Shown here: positions 44,972 to 53,474 of the stretch, in pieces
Layout: every line of letters starts with the position of its first letter
Numbering within the stretch: the first letter of the stretch is position 1
DNA from: an uncultured Saprospiraceae bacterium
GTDB taxonomy: Bacteria > Bacteroidota > Bacteroidia > Chitinophagales > Saprospiraceae
Direction of reading: 5' to 3'
NCBI GenBank assembly: GCA_938028705.1
Contig: CALIZI010000277.1
Coordinates: 1 to 53,474 of the forward strand
Length of the DNA: 53,474 nt
The notes under the pieces: model-generated
Database searches by the model: none
What the model saw: only the letters and a program-made list of their open reading frames with translations
Told to the model about the DNA's origin: nothing
Position numbers and translations under genes: made by a program

Positions 44972-46084
44972 ATCCTCCTCCTCGAACCTTTCCATGCCGG
45001 AAGTCATCGGGCATGGGCAGAAGGCTATGCGCGACACAGTCGGCATCAGGTCAATTTACTGACGCTCAAGGGGCGGCATTGGAAGTGGCGTATGCATGGC
45101 GGTGCGGTCACATTGGCGCAAAAATTTATGGATAGCAACTACACTCCCGACCTTATCATAGCTACCTCCATGCTTGACCTCACGACCTTTCTTTCACTCA
45201 CACGGGCGCGTACTGCAAATATTCCCGTTGCCATATATTTTCACGAAAACCAACTTACGTATCCTTGGTCGCCCCGCGATGAGGATGTCCGTCTAAAGCA
45301 AGACCGACACTATGGCTTTATCAATTATACGAGTGCGCTGGCGGCTGACCTTGTACTGTTCAATTCCGATTACCATCGCAGGTCTTTTTTGGAGGCTTTA
45401 CAGCAATTTCTGAAAGTATATCCCGATAATAAAGGCATGATTAATGTGGATAAAATCCGTAGCAAAAGTCAGGTATTGTATTTGGGCATGAATTTATCTA
45501 AATTTGATGCGTATAAAACGGAAAAAAACAACGATGTACCACATATTTTATGGAACCATCGTTGGGAATATGATAAAAATCCTGAGTTGTTTTTTGAAAC
45601 ATTATACACCATTTCAGCACGCAGACTGGATTTTAAATTGATAGTTTTGGGAGAACATTATGCTAAAAGCCCGCCTGTTTTTGCTGAAGCTAAGGAGCGA
45701 TTGCAAAAGCACATTATACATTTTGGTTATGCTTCTGATATGGAGACTTATGCCACAATGCTCTGGAAATCAGATATTTTGCCTGTAACGAGTCAACAAG
45801 ATTTTTTCGGAGGAAGTGTAGTCGAAGCCATGTATTGTGGAGTTTTTCCTCTGTTGCCCAATAGATTAGCTTATCCCGAACATATTTCCGAAGAACATCA
45901 CACTCAACATTTTTATAACAATAATGTTGAATACTTTGAACTATTAGAAAAACATATAAATGATTATTCAAAAAAAATAACACATTCATATATCAACGAT
46001 GTCACACGATACGATTGGATCAACTGTATTGATGACTATGATTCAATTTTTTTAAAAAAAATATATAAGTCAAATTTGTCGTAA
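44948..46084 (+). CDS. tRNA-queuosine alpha-mannosyltransferase-like protein (DUF3524/QTMAN)
   Basis: 378 residues from the ATG at 44948; a GTG at 44882 would add 22 residues coded by repeat DNA. The N-terminal DUF3524 domain has the family hallmark LLLEPFHAGSHRAWAEGYAR and LLTLKGRHWKWRMHGGAVTL, the pattern of animal GTDC1/QTMAN, which adds mannose to queuosine in tRNA-Asp. A GT-B/GT4 domain follows (HILWNHRWEYDKNPELFFE, DILPVTSQQDFFGGSVVEAM, NRLAYPEH). It acts in the cytoplasm. No queuosine biosynthesis gene is nearby in this window. Bacterial members may use another acceptor, so the exact substrate is inferred. Confidence 0.85.
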   Translation: MDYQPSTNILLLEPFHAGSHRAWAEGYARHSRHQVNLLTLKGRHWKWRMHGGAVTLAQKFMDSNYTPDLIIATSMLDLTTFLSLTRARTANIPVAIYFHENQLTYPWSPRDEDVRLKQDRHYGFINYTSALAADLVLFNSDYHRRSFLEALQQFLKVYPDNKGMINVDKIRSKSQVLYLGMNLSKFDAYKTEKNNDVPHILWNHRWEYDKNPELFFETLYTISARRLDFKLIVLGEHYAKSPPVFAEAKERLQKHIIHFGYASDMETYATMLWKSDILPVTSQQDFFGGSVVEAMYCGVFPLLPNRLAYPEHISEEHHTQHFYNNNVEYFELLEKHINDYSKKITHSYINDVTRYDWINCIDDYDSIFLKKIYKSNLS

Positions 46085-46108
46085 AAATTACAAAATACCT
46101 TATTTTTG
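46075..46108 (+). promoter_or_regulatory. Promoter of the Crp/Fnr-family gene
   Basis: TTTG at 46075-46078 and TATTTTTG (TAnnTTTG) at 46101-46108 with 22 bases between. Predicts a leader of about 60 bases before the ATG at 46175. Confidence 0.45.
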
Positions 46109-46174
46109 TGCGGAAAAAAAAATAAAATGTACCTTTTCAAAGTTTCATGTCACAAATGAAAAATCCAAACTAAT

Positions 46175-46879
46175 ATGACAGCAACAAATCAATCGCTTTG
46201 GTATTTGGAAAATATTGATGTTATCGGTATTTTTTGTCCCAATAAGCGTAAACAAGGCGCACATGAAAATGTGGCGCATAAAACCTTCAAAAAAGGTGAA
46301 TACATTTACCTGCCCGAAGAAAGTTCTGACAAACTTTACTTCATTAATGAAGGTAGTATAAAGTTAGGTACTTACTCGGAAGACGGTAAAGAAATTACGA
46401 AGGCTATACTCCGTAAAGGTGAAGTATTTGGCGAATTGGCTCTGGTTGGAGAAGGGCAGCGCAGAGATTTTGCCGTAGCGCAGGAAAATACCGATACCTG
46501 TGTAGTGACTGTCGAAGAGATGAGTACCCTCATGCGCGAACACACCGGCGTAGGCTTATTTATTATGAAACTTATCGGCTCGCGTTTGCTCAAAATGGAA
46601 CGTCGGTTGGAGTCTTTAGTGTTCAAAGATTCCCGCACACGTATCATTGAGTTTTTGTTGGAAATCAACGAAGAACGCGGACAGCGGGTAGGCTACGAAT
46701 GGGTGGTCAGAAAATTTCACACACATCAAGAAATCGCTAATTTGACGGCAACATCCCGCCAAACCGTCACTACAGTACTCAATGAATTGCGAAACGACAA
46801 TCTCATTACATTTAATCGTAAACGCCTGTTAATCAGAGACAAAGAAGCCCTCACAACGCAGGCTTCCGTTATAGTGTAG
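46175..46879 (+). CDS. Crp/Fnr family transcriptional regulator
   Basis: 234 residues. Cyclic-nucleotide-binding-type beta barrel at ~35-125 (FKKGEYIYLPEESSDKLYFI, LRKGEVFGELALVGEGQRRD); it has GELAL of the phosphate-binding cassette but no clear Arg-Ser/Thr pair, so a cNMP ligand is not certain. A dimerisation helix follows, then an HTH_Crp domain (HTHQEIANLTATSRQTVTTV). There are no clustered cysteines as in Fnr. It probably regulates unlinked genes. Convergent with the next gene over a palindrome. Confidence 0.85.
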   Translation: MTATNQSLWYLENIDVIGIFCPNKRKQGAHENVAHKTFKKGEYIYLPEESSDKLYFINEGSIKLGTYSEDGKEITKAILRKGEVFGELALVGEGQRRDFAVAQENTDTCVVTVEEMSTLMREHTGVGLFIMKLIGSRLLKMERRLESLVFKDSRTRIIEFLLEINEERGQRVGYEWVVRKFHTHQEIANLTATSRQTVTTVLNELRNDNLITFNRKRLLIRDKEALTTQASVIV

Positions 46880-46955
46880 TAAAAAATGTTATAATGCTAA
46901 AATGCGTTAATGCTATAATGTTTTCCCAATTATCGCATTACAACATTTTTTACTC
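46878..46955. repeat. Palindrome between convergent genes
   Basis: AGTAAAAAATGTTATAATGC (46878) and GCATTACAACATTTTTTACT (46935-46954) are inverted; the interior word AATGCGTTAATGC also occurs in the long palindrome at 2237-2249. It lies across the stops of the regulator and of the membrane protein gene. Confidence 0.75.
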
Positions 46956-49289
46956 ATTCATTATTTTGTAATTATTATACATAAAACTCTGCCCGTCATC
47001 ATCGTAAAATACTTCTGTATCTGCCGGACGTAGCAGCCATTCATCAGCAATAATTCCCGTTGTTTTTTGGTCTTCCGATTCCAGATAAATATGTACACGA
47101 TTGTCTGCTGACAGGCAGTTAAATGTCGCTTTTGCCAATACCCAATGCCCCTCACCATACACTTCCGTTTCATGTTTCGGATTCACAACTTTCAAGCCCG
47201 CACGCTCCCCTTTCGGATTAAATTCCCAATAAAATAATTTCGGAAAACTACACTTGCTGCTGTCTGCATAGACCCAAACGGAGACTTCAAATTGTTTGGG
47301 AAATCTATCGGCTTTCATCTTGCCATCGTACAAAGTAATCAACGGACTGTCACCACTATTCATTGCACCCTCACCACGAAAAGTATGCGCCGAAGGTCTA
47401 TCATTATAATGCTTCCATATCACATATTCGGGTAGCGTGAGTGAGCTATTTTTATCGGATTTTTTTTGTCGATATTTTTCTTGTATTTCTTTAAAATTAG
47501 TTTCAAAAATCGTTAAAGGTAATTCGTATAATGTAATTTTTTTATTTTTAAAAATTTCTTTTCCTTTTTGAATGACTCGTCTTTCGTCAGCTTCTATCTT
47601 ACTGTTATTCAGCACAATAAGCAATAAAGGTTTTTTATTTAGGTCTTTCAATATTCGCTTTTCGATGAGGTTGCTACTTAGCAATTGCGCCAATTTTCCC
47701 GCTTGTGAAATGGAGGTACGCGGCGAGTGGAAGGTAGCTATCGGCAAGCCCGTTTCGTAAGAGCATTGATAGGCTTCGCGTGCTGCCCTACCAAAGCGAT
47801 AAATATACCATTTTTCAGAACCATTATTGAAATACGGAAAAGGCAGAATGGCTTGAAAATCATCGGGTGTACGCCCCGCTTGTGCGAGGTATTTGCCGTA
47901 ATCATTATTATGCTTAAAAACTGTATTTTCGCCTTTATGTTTATACATGACCTTCGCTGTACGGTCAATATTCAAACCTGCCTCATAGCCCCAAAAACCC
48001 ATAACGATAATTCCTATAATGACCGCTAATATATTTTTCTTTTTTATTAATAAAATTTTTAAAAAATAATAAAATAAATACGCCATATAAACTGCATAAA
48101 CATAATAAAATGCCCAAGCAAAACGCCCCAATGACCGGAACTGCCGCAGTTGAGGCATCCAATCCAAAAGAAAACCAAACCAGATAAAAGGTAATGCAAA
48201 CGAGAGAATCAGCAGCAAGGCAGATGCCCACAAAGCCGTATTGAGTGTCGGGTGTTCAGTCAGGTTTAATGCCTTAGCAAAGTTACGCTCTTTGACAGTC
48301 ACATACAGCATCCGCCCCGCTGTAAAAATCAATATCGGCAAACCCCAAAAACCCACATAAGCGATACCTTCCATATCCATACCGGGCAATTTTAGGAAGG
48401 TCCACCAACTCCGTATTTGTCCGAAACTTGGAAAAAAGACCCCTTCAAATCGACTGACATACACCCACAATCCGTAAGGCGCAAGATGTCGGTCTGTCAC
48501 AGGATCGGTCAGGGCAGTGAATATGCCGAGTATCAAAATCGGTAATAATGCAGCAGTAAATAATGTGAAAATAGAAGCTAAATGTATCCGTAAATTGAAT
48601 ATATTTTGCAGCGTATAAATTCCGGCAAAAGCCAACACAAAAAAACTACCCAAAGGCAAATAATACGGATGAATCAGACCAAAAAAAACGATACTCACCA
48701 CAATTCCCAAAGCCCAAAACAAAGTAGTTTTTCTCCGCGTTTGTATATCTCCCTTCGGAGGGGGAAGACCCAACATCCGCAACATAAAAAACCACAACAT
48801 CGGTACATACAACAAAAAGGCAAGGCTATAATGAAACTCAATACGCCGGACTTGCGGAGACAGGAAACAGATACACAAAGCAGTTGGAACTGCCCACCAA
48901 TCCGCAACATTATAACATTTTAAAATTTTATATAAAAAATAAGTACAAAAACCAAAAGCCAGCAAAACCGTCAGGTTAATAATACCTACCGAATAAGGAT
49001 AAAGTGTAATGATATGATTGTCAATGAAATTAAGCAATCGTGCGTATCCAGCAAAGCTATCGGTAAACAAAAAATGCTCGCCATACGGATAAGTCATCCC
49101 TTCAAACCACCAACCCGAACCGTACTTGAGGTGATAAGCAAAGGTGTAATAATTTTTGATACCATCACCACCCGGATTGAACAATCGCCCATTGGGATTG
49201 AATAAAAAACCACCCAATGCAATCGTCAGCACCGCATAAGTACACAATTGTAAAATAATAATAGGAAGATGACGGCGTATGAAATTCAT
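46950..49289 (-). CDS. Multi-pass membrane protein, GT-C-like, unknown
   Basis: 779 residues with about 10-12 helices in residues 10-450 and a soluble C-terminal region (~460-779) that is beta-rich and periplasmic by the topology I infer. The first periplasmic loop holds GGDGIKNYYTFAYHLKYG, whose acidic residue and length suit GT-C glycosyltransferases (GT39/YfhO-like). The C-terminal part includes HTFRGEGAMNSGDSPLITL and VWVYADSSKC, like a sugar- or lipid-binding sandwich. I do not recognise a named family. Alone on the minus strand next to the phosphorylase gene. Confidence 0.65.
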   Translation of the reverse strand: MNFIRRHLPIIILQLCTYAVLTIALGGFLFNPNGRLFNPGGDGIKNYYTFAYHLKYGSGWWFEGMTYPYGEHFLFTDSFAGYARLLNFIDNHIITLYPYSVGIINLTVLLAFGFCTYFLYKILKCYNVADWWAVPTALCICFLSPQVRRIEFHYSLAFLLYVPMLWFFMLRMLGLPPPKGDIQTRRKTTLFWALGIVVSIVFFGLIHPYYLPLGSFFVLAFAGIYTLQNIFNLRIHLASIFTLFTAALLPILILGIFTALTDPVTDRHLAPYGLWVYVSRFEGVFFPSFGQIRSWWTFLKLPGMDMEGIAYVGFWGLPILIFTAGRMLYVTVKERNFAKALNLTEHPTLNTALWASALLLILSFALPFIWFGFLLDWMPQLRQFRSLGRFAWAFYYVYAVYMAYLFYYFLKILLIKKKNILAVIIGIIVMGFWGYEAGLNIDRTAKVMYKHKGENTVFKHNNDYGKYLAQAGRTPDDFQAILPFPYFNNGSEKWYIYRFGRAAREAYQCSYETGLPIATFHSPRTSISQAGKLAQLLSSNLIEKRILKDLNKKPLLLIVLNNSKIEADERRVIQKGKEIFKNKKITLYELPLTIFETNFKEIQEKYRQKKSDKNSSLTLPEYVIWKHYNDRPSAHTFRGEGAMNSGDSPLITLYDGKMKADRFPKQFEVSVWVYADSSKCSFPKLFYWEFNPKGERAGLKVVNPKHETEVYGEGHWVLAKATFNCLSADNRVHIYLESEDQKTTGIIADEWLLRPADTEVFYDDDGQSFMYNNYKIMNE

Positions 49290-49348
49290 TCAAATGTAGA
49301 AGATTTTTTAATGCCACAATAATACGAATACCTTGTCAATATGATGTG

Positions 49349-50164
49349 TTATTCTGATAATAATTCAGTTAAAATCAATTGCATATCAGGTGCAGCTTTT
49401 TCTACGACTTCAATCACTTCCTCAATCGTAGTTTCGCGGATACTTTCAATGGGATAACATTGATTGGACACCACCGAAATCACAAAAACGGGCAGTCCTT
49501 CGTGCCTCGCCACCAAGACCTCCGGCACAGTGGACATCCCGACAATATCGCCGCCAATTCGGTGCAAATATTCATACTCGGCAGGAGTTTCCAAATTCGG
49601 ACCTTGCAAGCCTACATACACGCCTTCGTGTGCGCGTATATTATGTGTGCGGGCAATTTGGATAGCTTTTTTGTTGAGTTCAATATCGTAAGTTCGGAGC
49701 ATATCGGGGAAGCGCGGACCAAGCCGCTCGTCGTTCTCGCCACGTAGTGGATTTTCAGGTTGCAAATTGATGTGGTCTTTGACAAATACAATATCTCCGG
49801 CAGCTATCTCCGCACGGGTACTCCCCGAAGCATTGGAGATAATTAATTGCTTGATTTTCAAGGCGTTCAACACCCTTACAGGAAAAGTCACCTGCTTCAT
49901 TGAGTAACCTTCATAATAATGAAACCGACCTGACATCGCCACGATTCGCCTTCCGGCAAAGGTGCCAAACACCAATTTTCCTTTGTGACTTTCTACCGTA
50001 GAAACCGGAAAATGAGGAATGTTTTTATAGTCAATTTCAACTTCAATTTGAATGCTATCGGTCAAAGATCCCAAGCCTGTACCGAGTATGATGCCGTATT
50101 CAGGTTGGAAGTCGGTTTGAGTGCGAAGATAAGTGAGTGATTCTTGTATTTGGTCGTAAAGCAT
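49349..50164 (-). CDS. Purine nucleoside phosphorylase (class I, trimeric)
   Basis: Phosphorolysis of purine ribonucleosides and deoxyribonucleosides in salvage. 271 residues, normal for the PNP/MTAP class. Motifs: YGIILGTGLGSLTDSI (phosphate loop), FAGRRIVAMSGRFHYYEGYS, IISNASGSTRAEIAAGDIV, LQGPNLETPAEYEYL and GDIVGMSTVPEVLVARHEGL, then VVSNQCYPI, where Asn in VSN binds the base. The start MLYDQIQESL agrees with relatives. A palindrome-rich gap follows upstream. Confidence 0.93.
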   Translation of the reverse strand: MLYDQIQESLTYLRTQTDFQPEYGIILGTGLGSLTDSIQIEVEIDYKNIPHFPVSTVESHKGKLVFGTFAGRRIVAMSGRFHYYEGYSMKQVTFPVRVLNALKIKQLIISNASGSTRAEIAAGDIVFVKDHINLQPENPLRGENDERLGPRFPDMLRTYDIELNKKAIQIARTHNIRAHEGVYVGLQGPNLETPAEYEYLHRIGGDIVGMSTVPEVLVARHEGLPVFVISVVSNQCYPIESIRETTIEEVIEVVEKAAPDMQLILTELLSE

Positions 50165-50278
50165 GGGTAAGTGTTACGGTGTTGTTGTGTTATCGTTTTT
50201 GATTACAAAAAGCGTCAAATTTCATAAAAATACATTAAAAAACACACTATTCTTTGACATTTGAATGAAATTAACGGA

Positions 50279-50337
50279 AATTTGACCTAAAACTTGTCAG
50301 ACATTTTGAAAATGTCTGACAAGTTTTAGGTCAAATT
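50279..50337. repeat. Perfect 29-bp inverted repeat with GTCAGACATTTT core
   Basis: Arms 50279-50307 and 50309-50337 around a single G. The left arm starts AATTTGACCTAAAACTTGTC and continues AGACATTTT. The outer flanks also match the element at 28872-29089 (CAAATTCAAG and a GACATG word). Confidence 0.85.
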
Positions 50338-50421
50338 CAAGCAAAAATTCGACATGTTTAAATTTTGCAGAAAAGTAGTTTATACTTTTATGATTTCATT
50401 TTAAAAATAAAAATAATATAG

Positions 50422-50458
50422 CTCCGTTTACCAAACTCGAAAAGTTTAGTAAACGGAG
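50422..50458. repeat. CTCCGTTTA palindrome upstream of the beta-barrel gene
   Basis: CTCCGTTTACCAAACT and AGTTTAGTAAACGGAG pair with one mismatch around a CGAAA loop. A related longer element lies downstream of the gene at 52999-53128. Remaining parts of the 50165-50548 gap are AT-rich. Confidence 0.8.
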
Positions 50459-50548
50459 ATACATTATTTTTTATTGATTAAAAGAGCCAAATACTATTCT
50501 AAATATATCTGGCAAACAATGATTTTTACATTAAAAAAGTATCATTAC

Positions 50549-52924
50549 ATGAAAATAACATATTTGCTAATCAGCTTACTATTTCAGCTGATCATTTTGA
50601 GCAATTTACAAGCTCAAAATAAAACATTCACTGTTACGGGCATGGTTATAGAAAGTGCGGGTAAACAACCTGTGGAGTTTGCCACAGTTGCTTTGAAAGA
50701 TAAGCAAACCGACGAATTGATTACGGGAACAACCACACAATCCAATGGTCAGTTTGAAATAAAAATCAAAGCAAGTGATTTTTATGTAGAAGTCAGTTTT
50801 ATTGGTTTTGAAAATACAAAACTAACTGATTTTGAGGTCAAAAAGAATATAGATTTAGGTACAATTATACTTGCTGCACAAAATACGGCATTGGATGAAG
50901 TAACGGTACGTGCCGAAAAATCGCAGACAGAATTTCGCCTTGATAAGCGTGTATTTAATGTCGGTCAGGATTTGAGTAGTACGGGTGCGAGTGCCTTAGA
51001 GGTGTTGAATAATGTTCCTTCGGTCAATGTCAATATAGAAGGACAGGTGAGCCTGCGTGGGAGTACGGGCGTGCAAATGTTGATTGACGGCAAGCCCTCT
51101 ATTCTTGCCGATAATGAGAGTAATGCGCTTGGTACGATTACCGCAGAAATGATTGACCGTGTGGAAGTTATCACCAATCCATCAGCCAAATACGAAGCCG
51201 AAGGTACGGCGGGCATCATTAATATTGTCCTCAAAAAAGAAGAAAAAGAAGGCATCAACGGTTCTGTCTCGGTCAATACCGGCTACCCGCACAATCACAG
51301 CATAGGGATGAGTCTCAATCGCCGCGCCAACAAGTTTAACCTCTTTACACAAATGGGTGCGGGATACCGTTCTTTGCCCCGCCACCGCCAGACGCTCAAT
51401 ACCGACCTGACAACTAACGAAAGTATCCGCAGCGAAGGTACGGAATATCGCAACGAGCAGTTTTATAATTTCATTTTAGGAACGGATTATCATATTAATG
51501 ATAATAATGTGTTGACACTTTCGGGAAGTTTTGCTTACGAAATTGAAGACCAGCCCTCGGCTACTGATTTTAGCCGACTCAATGCCACTGATGACATTAT
51601 TTCAGCATGGGAACGAACCGAAGTCACCGAAGCCACCAACCCGAAATGGCAATACGAATTTCAGTATAAAAGTGATTTTAAAGACCATAAAGACCACGAT
51701 TTTATTTTCAGTGCCACCGGCAAATTTTTTGGTAAAGACCAGTCATCAGAATTTACCCACGACATTCCGCCAACGAGCAGTTTCTCCCCCTCCGACCAAC
51801 AGACTCGCACCAAATTTCAAGAAGCAGGTTATACCTTCAAGGCTGATTATACCAGACCGTTTTCGGAGAAATTTACGCTTGAAACAGGTACACAATATGT
51901 CATTCAGGATGTCAGTAACGACTTCGCTGTCAGTGACTTAGCGGATGATATATGGCAACCGAGAGCTGACCTCACCAATGTTTTTGACTATGACCAAAAG
52001 GTACTCGGCGTGTATGGTACAATAGCTTACGAGGAAAAAAAATGGGGTATCAAAACAGGTTTGCGCCTTGAAAATACCATCCTCAATACCTTGCTCCAAA
52101 ACACCAACGAAGCCAATAATCTAAACTACAACAGCCTGTTTCCGAGCGCACATACTTCCTACAAATTTTCGGAGAAATTTTCCTTGCAAGCCGGATATTC
52201 ACGACGCATTTATCGTCCGCGTTTGTGGGATTTGAATCCATTTTTTAATATTCGTAACAACTTCAATATTCGGGAAGGTAATCCTGAGTTATTACCCGAA
52301 TTTACGGATTCTTATGAGCTAACTGGTATTTATATTTTAGAAAAAATTACGATGAATCTTGGTATTTATCAGCGTTATACCACCGATGTTATTGAGCGGC
52401 TTTCTTTTTTTGAAAATGGTGTCAACACCACCAAGCCCATCAATATCGGTACAAATCTCGCCACAGGTATCGAATTTAATAGTAAATATACGCCGAATAA
52501 TTGGTGGACACTCAATAGCGATTTCAATTTCAATTTTTTTAATCGCCAAGGCGAATATGAGCAGATTAATGTAGATTTTAATGCCAGTCTTTGGACGATG
52601 CGTGTCACAAGCAAATTTAAACTACCCGCCAAATTTGACATCGAATTTACCGCAAATTATAACTCCAAGTACAAAACGGTGCAAGGCGAGCGACAGGACA
52701 TGCTGTTCGGCGATTTGGGCTTACGCAAAAAGCTGATGAAAGGTAAGGCGGTTTTCAGCCTTAGTGTACGCGATATTTTTGCTTCTCGAATATCCGAAAC
52801 AGAGGTATTTCAAGATGATTTTTATGCTTATAATCGCAACCTGCGCGGCAGATTTATCAGACTTGGATTCAGCTATGGATTTGGAAAAGGAGAAGCTATG
52901 CAATACACAGGTAGAAGAAGATAA
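50549..52924 (+). CDS. Outer-membrane beta-barrel/TonB-dependent receptor-like protein
   Basis: 791 residues from the ATG at 50549, which starts a signal peptide (MKITYLLISLLFQLIILSNL); in-frame codons upstream to 50474 are unlikely. Residues ~27-115: CarboxypepD_reg-like domain (VTGMVIESAGKQPVEFATVA). Residues ~120-215: plug (DEVTVRAEKSQTEFRLDKRV, then ALEVLNNVPSVNVNIEGQ). Then a barrel of the outer membrane protein beta-barrel family (PF14905) with a conserved YSRRIYRPRLWDLNPF and a final aromatic strand before RLGFSYGFG. No TonB box is obvious and the tail GEAMQYTGRRR is short. No SusD is adjacent, so a polysaccharide locus is unlikely. Confidence 0.85.
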   Translation: MKITYLLISLLFQLIILSNLQAQNKTFTVTGMVIESAGKQPVEFATVALKDKQTDELITGTTTQSNGQFEIKIKASDFYVEVSFIGFENTKLTDFEVKKNIDLGTIILAAQNTALDEVTVRAEKSQTEFRLDKRVFNVGQDLSSTGASALEVLNNVPSVNVNIEGQVSLRGSTGVQMLIDGKPSILADNESNALGTITAEMIDRVEVITNPSAKYEAEGTAGIINIVLKKEEKEGINGSVSVNTGYPHNHSIGMSLNRRANKFNLFTQMGAGYRSLPRHRQTLNTDLTTNESIRSEGTEYRNEQFYNFILGTDYHINDNNVLTLSGSFAYEIEDQPSATDFSRLNATDDIISAWERTEVTEATNPKWQYEFQYKSDFKDHKDHDFIFSATGKFFGKDQSSEFTHDIPPTSSFSPSDQQTRTKFQEAGYTFKADYTRPFSEKFTLETGTQYVIQDVSNDFAVSDLADDIWQPRADLTNVFDYDQKVLGVYGTIAYEEKKWGIKTGLRLENTILNTLLQNTNEANNLNYNSLFPSAHTSYKFSEKFSLQAGYSRRIYRPRLWDLNPFFNIRNNFNIREGNPELLPEFTDSYELTGIYILEKITMNLGIYQRYTTDVIERLSFFENGVNTTKPINIGTNLATGIEFNSKYTPNNWWTLNSDFNFNFFNRQGEYEQINVDFNASLWTMRVTSKFKLPAKFDIEFTANYNSKYKTVQGERQDMLFGDLGLRKKLMKGKAVFSLSVRDIFASRISETEVFQDDFYAYNRNLRGRFIRLGFSYGFGKGEAMQYTGRRR

Positions 52925-53474
52925 TTATTGAGCAAATTGACAAGTTTATCTGATTGGTTGACACTTCATACGATATTAATTTTACACAAAATGTAAATAC
53001 TCCGTTTGGTAAACTTTTCAAGTTTGCTCTCCGATAGCTATCGGAGAAGCAATGCACTGATTTTTAGGCAATTACTAATATTTGTACTTCGCTTACGTTT
53101 ACCAAACTCGAAAAGTTTAGCAAACGGGTTACTTATTTTTTTATTTTATTTAAATATTTTTAATTTATAAATTGCTATTTTTTATCAAGATAAAAATATT
53201 TAAATAACGTTTATTTTGGAAATGCTTGATATTCAAAACTTATGTAGTATCGTTAGATTTTCAAAATGTCTGACAAGTTTACTGCCGGATTTCATCTCCA
53301 ATTTGAAATAAAATCTACTTTACATTAAATAAATTGACAAGTTTATCTCAAGTACCATAGTAGTTGACACTACAAAGCCACTTTTCAGCTATCAGCATAG
53401 CGATAGAGTTATGTCAACGGAAGTTCATTGACAGATTAGCCATTATTGATTGAGTTGGTTTATGCCAATCTCCG
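52925..53474. repeat. Repeat-rich 3' gap
   Basis: Contains a direct repeat AATTGACAAGTTTATCT (about 52935 and 53332, each followed at some distance by GTTGACACT), a palindrome at 52999-53128 with arms CTCCGTTTGGTAAAC ... and GTTTACCAAAC ... AAACGGG (related to 50422-50458), CTCCGATAGCTATCGGAG at 53029-53046, and AAAATGTCTGACAAGTTT at about 53266. No gene is visible to the end of the window. Confidence 0.65.

Noticed and set aside
1-53474. Insertion sequence or prophage genes, tRNA or rRNA genes
   Set aside because: No DDE transposase, integrase, phage structural gene, rRNA segment or cloverleaf was recognised on either strand by eye; a tRNA scan would be needed to exclude a tRNA fully.

Overview
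The window reads as chromosomal DNA of a low-GC Bacteroidota, probably of the Saprospirales/Chitinophagales kind. Evidence: several secreted proteins end in a type IX secretion (T9SS, Por) C-terminal sorting domain; there is a DUF1800/DUF1501 pair and a SusC-like/beta-barrel CarboxypepD_reg protein; promoters, where visible, fit the Bacteroidota TTG...TAnnTTTG pattern; and Shine-Dalgarno sequences are mostly absent. No rRNA, tRNA, CRISPR array, phage or transposase gene is visible.

Layout. 0-14.6 kb: a 5'-truncated T9SS protein, pgsA, a T9SS protein, an AAA ATPase/DUF234 gene with an operator-like leader, a lipoprotein, thrS, a giant leucine-rich T9SS surface protein and a sensor histidine kinase. 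14.6-17.3 kb: a lysylphosphatidylglycerol-synthase-like flippase-type membrane protein divergent from ruvC, with a heptamer palindrome between them. 17.4-28.8 kb (all minus strand): a defence/accessory island holding an Rpn-type nuclease with a duplicated tail, a type III restriction-modification system (mod and res) split by two paralogous ATPase-nuclease genes (one decayed), a deleted methyltransferase, an HNH endonuclease and a Dam-type methyltransferase. 29.1-41.4 kb: a YfhO membrane protein, then DUF1800, DUF1501, a large secreted protein with a cytochrome c-like CxxCH site, a zincin lipoprotein and a small secreted helical protein. 41.6-52.9 kb: a C-terminal processing protease, a small membrane protein, a queuosine-tRNA mannosyltransferase-like enzyme, a Crp/Fnr regulator, a multi-pass membrane protein, a purine nucleoside phosphorylase and an outer-membrane beta-barrel protein.

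The most striking feature is not a gene. Most intergenic gaps are filled by long imperfect palindromes (about 50 to nearly 600 bp) with AT-rich centres. Their arms are often tandem 7-9 bp words, and they share recurring modules: a 14-bp palindrome CCGATAGCTATCGG, a GTCAGACATTTT core, a CTCCGTTTA module and GGTAGTG/CACTACC-like ends. Heptad arrays of the type AACTATG/GACTATC, read on the coding strand, lie upstream of at least six genes, often within 60 bp of the start codon. The island at 17-29 kb shows repeated duplication, deletion and mosaic exchange. Coordinates of repeats were read by eye and can be off by a few bases.
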